Under the pieces are notes generated by a model that ran no database searches, had not been told where the DNA came from, and worked only from the letters and a program-made list of their open reading frames with translations. From DASWHK01 sp036398215 (lineage in GTDB: Bacteria; Acidobacteriota; UBA890), in contig DASWHK010000350.1 of NCBI GenBank assembly GCA_036398215.1, positions 1-27,828 of the forward strand: DNA of 27,828 nt, read 5' to 3'. This document shows, in pieces, positions 25,011 through 27,828 of the stretch. The translations under genes and the position numbers were made by a program. How positions within the stretch are numbered: the first letter of the stretch is position 1; the number at the start of each line of letters is the position of its first letter.

Positions 25011-26599
25011 TACAAGGTCACGAAGCGCGCCCACTTGATCACCTCGAGCTCCTCGAACGCCTCCAGCGTCTCCGCGTCGAGCGCCGAGTCCAGCGTCATC
25101 ACGGCGATCGCCGTCTCCGCGCCGGGGGCCCGCGCCAGCCGCACCTCGGCGATGTTGACGCCACGGTCGCCGAGAAAGGCGCCGACGGCCCCGACCACCC
25201 CCGGCCGGTCGTCGTTGGCAAACAGCAGCAGGTGGCCCTCCGGGGTGAGCTCGATCGGCAGCCCGTCGAGCTCGACCACCCGCGGGCGCTCCGCGTCGAA
25301 GACGGTGCCGGCGAGCGCATGCTCGCCGCCCTGCCCCTTGCCCACCACCCGCAGCAGGCTGGCGTAGCCGCTCGCCGCGCTGCTGCTCGCCTCCTCCACC
25401 TCGATGCCGCGGTCACGGGCGACGTTCCAGACGTTGACCGGGTTGACCTGCTCGGCGAGGTGGGGCTCGAAGAAGCCGACCAGGGCGGCGGCGCTGACCG
25501 GCCTGGTGGTGTAGCGGGTGAGCTCGCCGAAGTACTCGATGCGCAGCGTCTCGATGCCGGTGAAGCACTGCGACAGCATCGAGCCGAGCCGCCGCGCCAG
25601 GTCCATGTAGGGCAGCATCGGCCGCTGCTCCTCCGGCGGCAGCGCCTGCACGTTGATGGCGTGGTGGATGGCGCCGTCGCGTAGAAACTCGACGACCTGC
25701 CGGGCGATCCCCTCGCCGACCTTTTCCTGCGCCTCGAGCGTCGCGCCGCCGAGGTGCGGCGTGCCGATGAAGCGCGGGTGGGCGAGCAGCGAGGGGTCCG
25801 GCTCGGGCTCGTTCTCGAAGACGTCGAACGCCGCCCCGGCGATGTGCCCCGACTCCAGCGCCGCCAGCAGCGCCCCTTCATCGACCAGGCCGCCGCGGGC
25901 GCAGTTGATGAGACGGGCGCCCGGCTTCATCTTCGCCAGCGCCTCGGCGTCGATCAGGTGGCGGGTCTCCGCGCTGAGCGGCACGTGGAGGGTGAGCACG
26001 TCAACGATCGGCAGCAGCTCGTCGAGCTCGACCAGCTCGATGCCCAGGTCGGCGGCGACCCGCGCCGACATGTACGGGTCGAAGGCGACGACCTGCATCT
26101 CCAGGGCCTGGGCGCGGCGCGCCACCTCGCGGCCGATGCGGCCGAAGCCGACGATGCCGAGCTTCTTGCCCTCCAGCTCGACCCCCAGGTAGGGCTTGCG
26201 GTCCCAGACGCCGGCGCGCAGCGCCGCGGCGGCCTGGGGGACGTTGCGGGCCAGCGCCAGCATCAGCGCCACGGTGTGCTCGGCGGCGGTGACCGTGTTG
26301 CCCCAGGGGAGGTTCATGACCAGGACCCCGGCCGCCGTCGCCGCCTCCAGGTCGATGTTGTCGACGCCGACCCCGGCGCGGCCGACCACCCGCAAGCTCT
26401 TGCCGGCGGCGATCGTGGCGGCGTCGACCAGGTGGCCGGAGTGGACGATGACCGCGGCGAACGGGGCGATGACGTCGGCCAGCGACCCCGACGGGTGGTC
26501 GGGCCGGTGGTCGACCTCGCAGCCGCCGGACTCGAGGATCTCCAATCCGCGGCCTTTGAGCGTCCCGCAGACCAGGACCCGGGGGCTGCCCCCGCTCAT
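25010..26599 (-). CDS. serA: D-3-phosphoglycerate dehydrogenase, long form with ACT domain
   Basis: SerA oxidises 3-phosphoglycerate to 3-phosphohydroxypyruvate, the first step of serine synthesis. The 529-residue protein is the long type I form. Residues about 5-315 hold the substrate and NAD domains, with GRAGVGVDNID (73-83), GFGRIG (151-156), D174 for NAD+, and catalytic R235 (NCARGG), E264 and H282 (PHLGGAT). An intervening domain (about 320-450) and a C-terminal ACT domain (about 455-529) follow and may sense serine. The ATG overlaps the TGA of the aminotransferase gene (ATGA); an open frame continues far upstream but is antisense-like shadow in that gene. Confidence 0.96.
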   Translation of the reverse strand: MSGGSPRVLVCGTLKGRGLEILESGGCEVDHRPDHPSGSLADVIAPFAAVIVHSGHLVDAATIAAGKSLRVVGRAGVGVDNIDLEAATAAGVLVMNLPWGNTVTAAEHTVALMLALARNVPQAAAALRAGVWDRKPYLGVELEGKKLGIVGFGRIGREVARRAQALEMQVVAFDPYMSARVAADLGIELVELDELLPIVDVLTLHVPLSAETRHLIDAEALAKMKPGARLINCARGGLVDEGALLAALESGHIAGAAFDVFENEPEPDPSLLAHPRFIGTPHLGGATLEAQEKVGEGIARQVVEFLRDGAIHHAINVQALPPEEQRPMLPYMDLARRLGSMLSQCFTGIETLRIEYFGELTRYTTRPVSAAALVGFFEPHLAEQVNPVNVWNVARDRGIEVEEASSSAASGYASLLRVVGKGQGGEHALAGTVFDAERPRVVELDGLPIELTPEGHLLLFANDDRPGVVGAVGAFLGDRGVNIAEVRLARAPGAETAIAVMTLDSALDAETLEAFEELEVIKWARFVTL

Positions 26600-27783
26600 T
26601 CCGGGCCCGTCGGGACGGCGGCCGGCGGCGCCTCGCCGGCGAGGCTGGCGGCGGCCGCGGCGACGCCGGCGCCGCGCTGCAGGCCGTGGCCGCGGTCGAT
26701 CAGCACGCTTTCGAGACCGGCGAGCAGGCCGAGCAGGTCGAGGTCGTCGACGTAGCCGATGTGGCCGATGCGGAAGATATCGGGCTTGAGGTCGCCCTGG
26801 CCGCCGGATAGCTGGGCGCCGAAGCGGTCGCGCATGGCGGCGACGATCTCCGGGGCGCTGCCGGGAACCGGGGCGCGGATGGCGGTCACCGCCGGGCTCG
26901 GAGCGGCGGGGGCCAGCAACTCGAGCCCGAGCGCCGGCGCCGCGGCGCGGCAGGCCGCCGCCAGGCGGGCGGCGTTGTCCTCGAGGGCGGCGATGCCGCC
27001 GCTCTCGTCGATGGCGTCGAGGGCGGCCTCGAGCGCCAGCAGCAAGCCGATCGCCGGGGTGAACGGCGTCTGCGACCTGGCGGCGGAGGCGGCGTAGCGG
27101 CGCAGGTCCAGGTAGTAGCGCGGCGTCGAGGAGCGGTTGTCGACCAGCTCCCAGCCGCGCGGCGAGCAGGCCACGAAGGCGAGTCCGGGCGGGACCATGA
27201 AGGCCTTCTGGCTGCCGCCGGCGACCGCGTCCAGGCCCCAGGCGTCGGTTTCGATCGGCATCGCCCCCACGGCGGTGATGGCGTCGACGGCGACGACGAT
27301 CTCCGGGGCCGCCCGGCGGGCCGCCTCGGTGAGGGCGCGGACGTCGAAGGCGGTGCCGGTCGAGGTCTCGCTGGCAGTCAGCAGCAGGCCGCGGACGGGC
27401 GCCGCGGCCTCGATCCGCTCGGCGACCGCCTCCGGCTCCAGCGGCTGCCCCGGCGCCAGCTTCAGGAGCACGGCATCGAGCCCGTAGGCGGCCGCGATCT
27501 CGCCCCAACGCTCGCCGAACTTGCCGGCGGCGACCACCACGACGCGATCGCCGGCGGCGAACAGGCTGGCGACCGACGCCTCCATGGCGCCGGTCCCCGA
27601 GGTGGCCAGCACGGCCAGCGGCGACTCGGTGCGGAAGGCGGCCCGGAGGCCTGCCTGCACGCGCTCGAAGCGCCCGGCGAAGGCCGGCGAGCGATGGTAC
27701 GGCACGCCGCCGGCGGCGGCCCGGATGGCGTCGGGATGCAGCGGCGTCGGGCCGGCGGTGAACAGGCGGGGCTTCTTGAGCAT
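26596..27783 (-). CDS. Class V aminotransferase, probable phosphoserine aminotransferase
   Basis: This 395-residue PLP enzyme belongs to the alanine-glyoxylate/serine-pyruvate aminotransferase family: FTAGPTPLHPDAI (8-20), ATSGTGAMEAS (60-70), the D167 region VVAVDAITAVG, and the PLP lysine K193 in SGGSQKAFMVPPG-like context (189-200). By family name alone it could be an alanine-glyoxylate enzyme. Its coupling to serA suggests that it instead performs the SerC step, 3-phosphohydroxypyruvate to phosphoserine; this is inference. The ATG at 27783 has no Shine-Dalgarno, but a TG-C-AACAAT box ends six bases before it. The tail past about 375 is Ala-rich and probably disordered. Confidence 0.9.
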   Translation of the reverse strand: MLKKPRLFTAGPTPLHPDAIRAAAGGVPYHRSPAFAGRFERVQAGLRAAFRTESPLAVLATSGTGAMEASVASLFAAGDRVVVVAAGKFGERWGEIAAAYGLDAVLLKLAPGQPLEPEAVAERIEAAAPVRGLLLTASETSTGTAFDVRALTEAARRAAPEIVVAVDAITAVGAMPIETDAWGLDAVAGGSQKAFMVPPGLAFVACSPRGWELVDNRSSTPRYYLDLRRYAASAARSQTPFTPAIGLLLALEAALDAIDESGGIAALEDNAARLAAACRAAAPALGLELLAPAAPSPAVTAIRAPVPGSAPEIVAAMRDRFGAQLSGGQGDLKPDIFRIGHIGYVDDLDLLGLLAGLESVLIDRGHGLQRGAGVAAAAASLAGEAPPAAVPTGPE

Positions 27784-27789
27784 GGCGGT

Positions 27790-27798
27790 ATTGTTGCA
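27790..27798 (-). promoter_or_regulatory. Possible leaderless promoter of the aminotransferase-serA operon
   Basis: On the minus strand TG-C-AACAAT resembles an extended -10 (hexamer four of six to consensus). It ends six bases before the ATG. There is no good -35 and the window ends soon after, so it is tentative. Confidence 0.3.
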
Positions 27799-27828
27799 GA
27801 GGACCCGGGTGCGTGCTATTCGCCATGC

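Noticed and set aside
26600..27826. In-frame upstream extension of serA to a 938-residue protein
   Set aside because: The extension overlaps the class V aminotransferase gene in another frame, is Arg-rich shadow sequence, and serA aligns with its family from the ATG at 26599.

Overview
The window is 27.8 kb of GC-rich DNA, about 78% GC in one typical coding line counted by hand. It comes from a Gram-negative, diderm bacterium, shown by BamD, RseP, HtrA and a signal-peptide protein set. It makes isoprenoids through DXP (dxr) and recycles undecaprenyl carriers (uppS). The run def-fmt-rsmB-PASTA-rpe and the pair icd-mdh fit Acidobacteriota (Thermoanaerobaculia-like) or a deltaproteobacterial-type lineage. 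That placement is inference from gene order and GC, not from a marker tree. Twenty-nine protein genes and one tRNA are supported. Most of the window is housekeeping chromosome.

Layout. 1-2052: a small coiled-coil protein, tRNA-Ala(GGC), and directly behind it a lower-GC gene for a TIR-domain protein, the clearest accessory gene here. 2053-5393: thiD and a voltage-gated K+ channel on the minus strand, then a divergent HtrA-type protease coupled to an unknown 104-residue protein. 5529-7254: a secreted coiled-coil protein and a polyprenyl-phosphate glycosyltransferase, divergently transcribed. 7251-13297: a compact minus-strand run of seven genes, def-fmt-rsmB-PASTA-rpe-SDR epimerase-bamD, with overlapping or near-touching ends. 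13427-19565: truA, then galE-uppS-cdsA-dxr-rseP, an envelope and isoprenoid run. 19572-21158: a membrane-anchored trypsin-like protease with two PPC domains. 21442-22149: a vapBC toxin-antitoxin pair. 22156-27783, minus strand: a class V aminotransferase with serA (serine synthesis), then icd-mdh (citric acid cycle) and ndk.

How the genes fit together. Def, Fmt and RsmB serve translation. UppS, CdsA, the glycosyltransferase and the two sugar epimerases supply envelope precursors. RseP, HtrA and BamD look after envelope proteins. SerA and the aminotransferase probably form the first two steps of serine synthesis.

Beyond the genes, four sequence-level patterns stand out. (1) Several genes have a -10-like box ending 6-7 bases before the start codon, as expected for leaderless mRNAs; the best case is vapB, whose -35/-10 pair is overlaid by a palindrome. 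(2) Many gene ends have the stop codon inside a short perfect palindrome, including two convergent junctions where both stops share one palindrome. (3) A dense G-tract cluster with a canonical quadruplex pattern lies between serA and icd. (4) A hairpin at the end of icd contains the mdh ribosome-binding site. No insertion sequence, integrase, CRISPR array, rRNA or riboswitch was recognised. No stretch longer than 300 bases lacks a gene; the largest blanks are 1772-2052 and 21159-21441.
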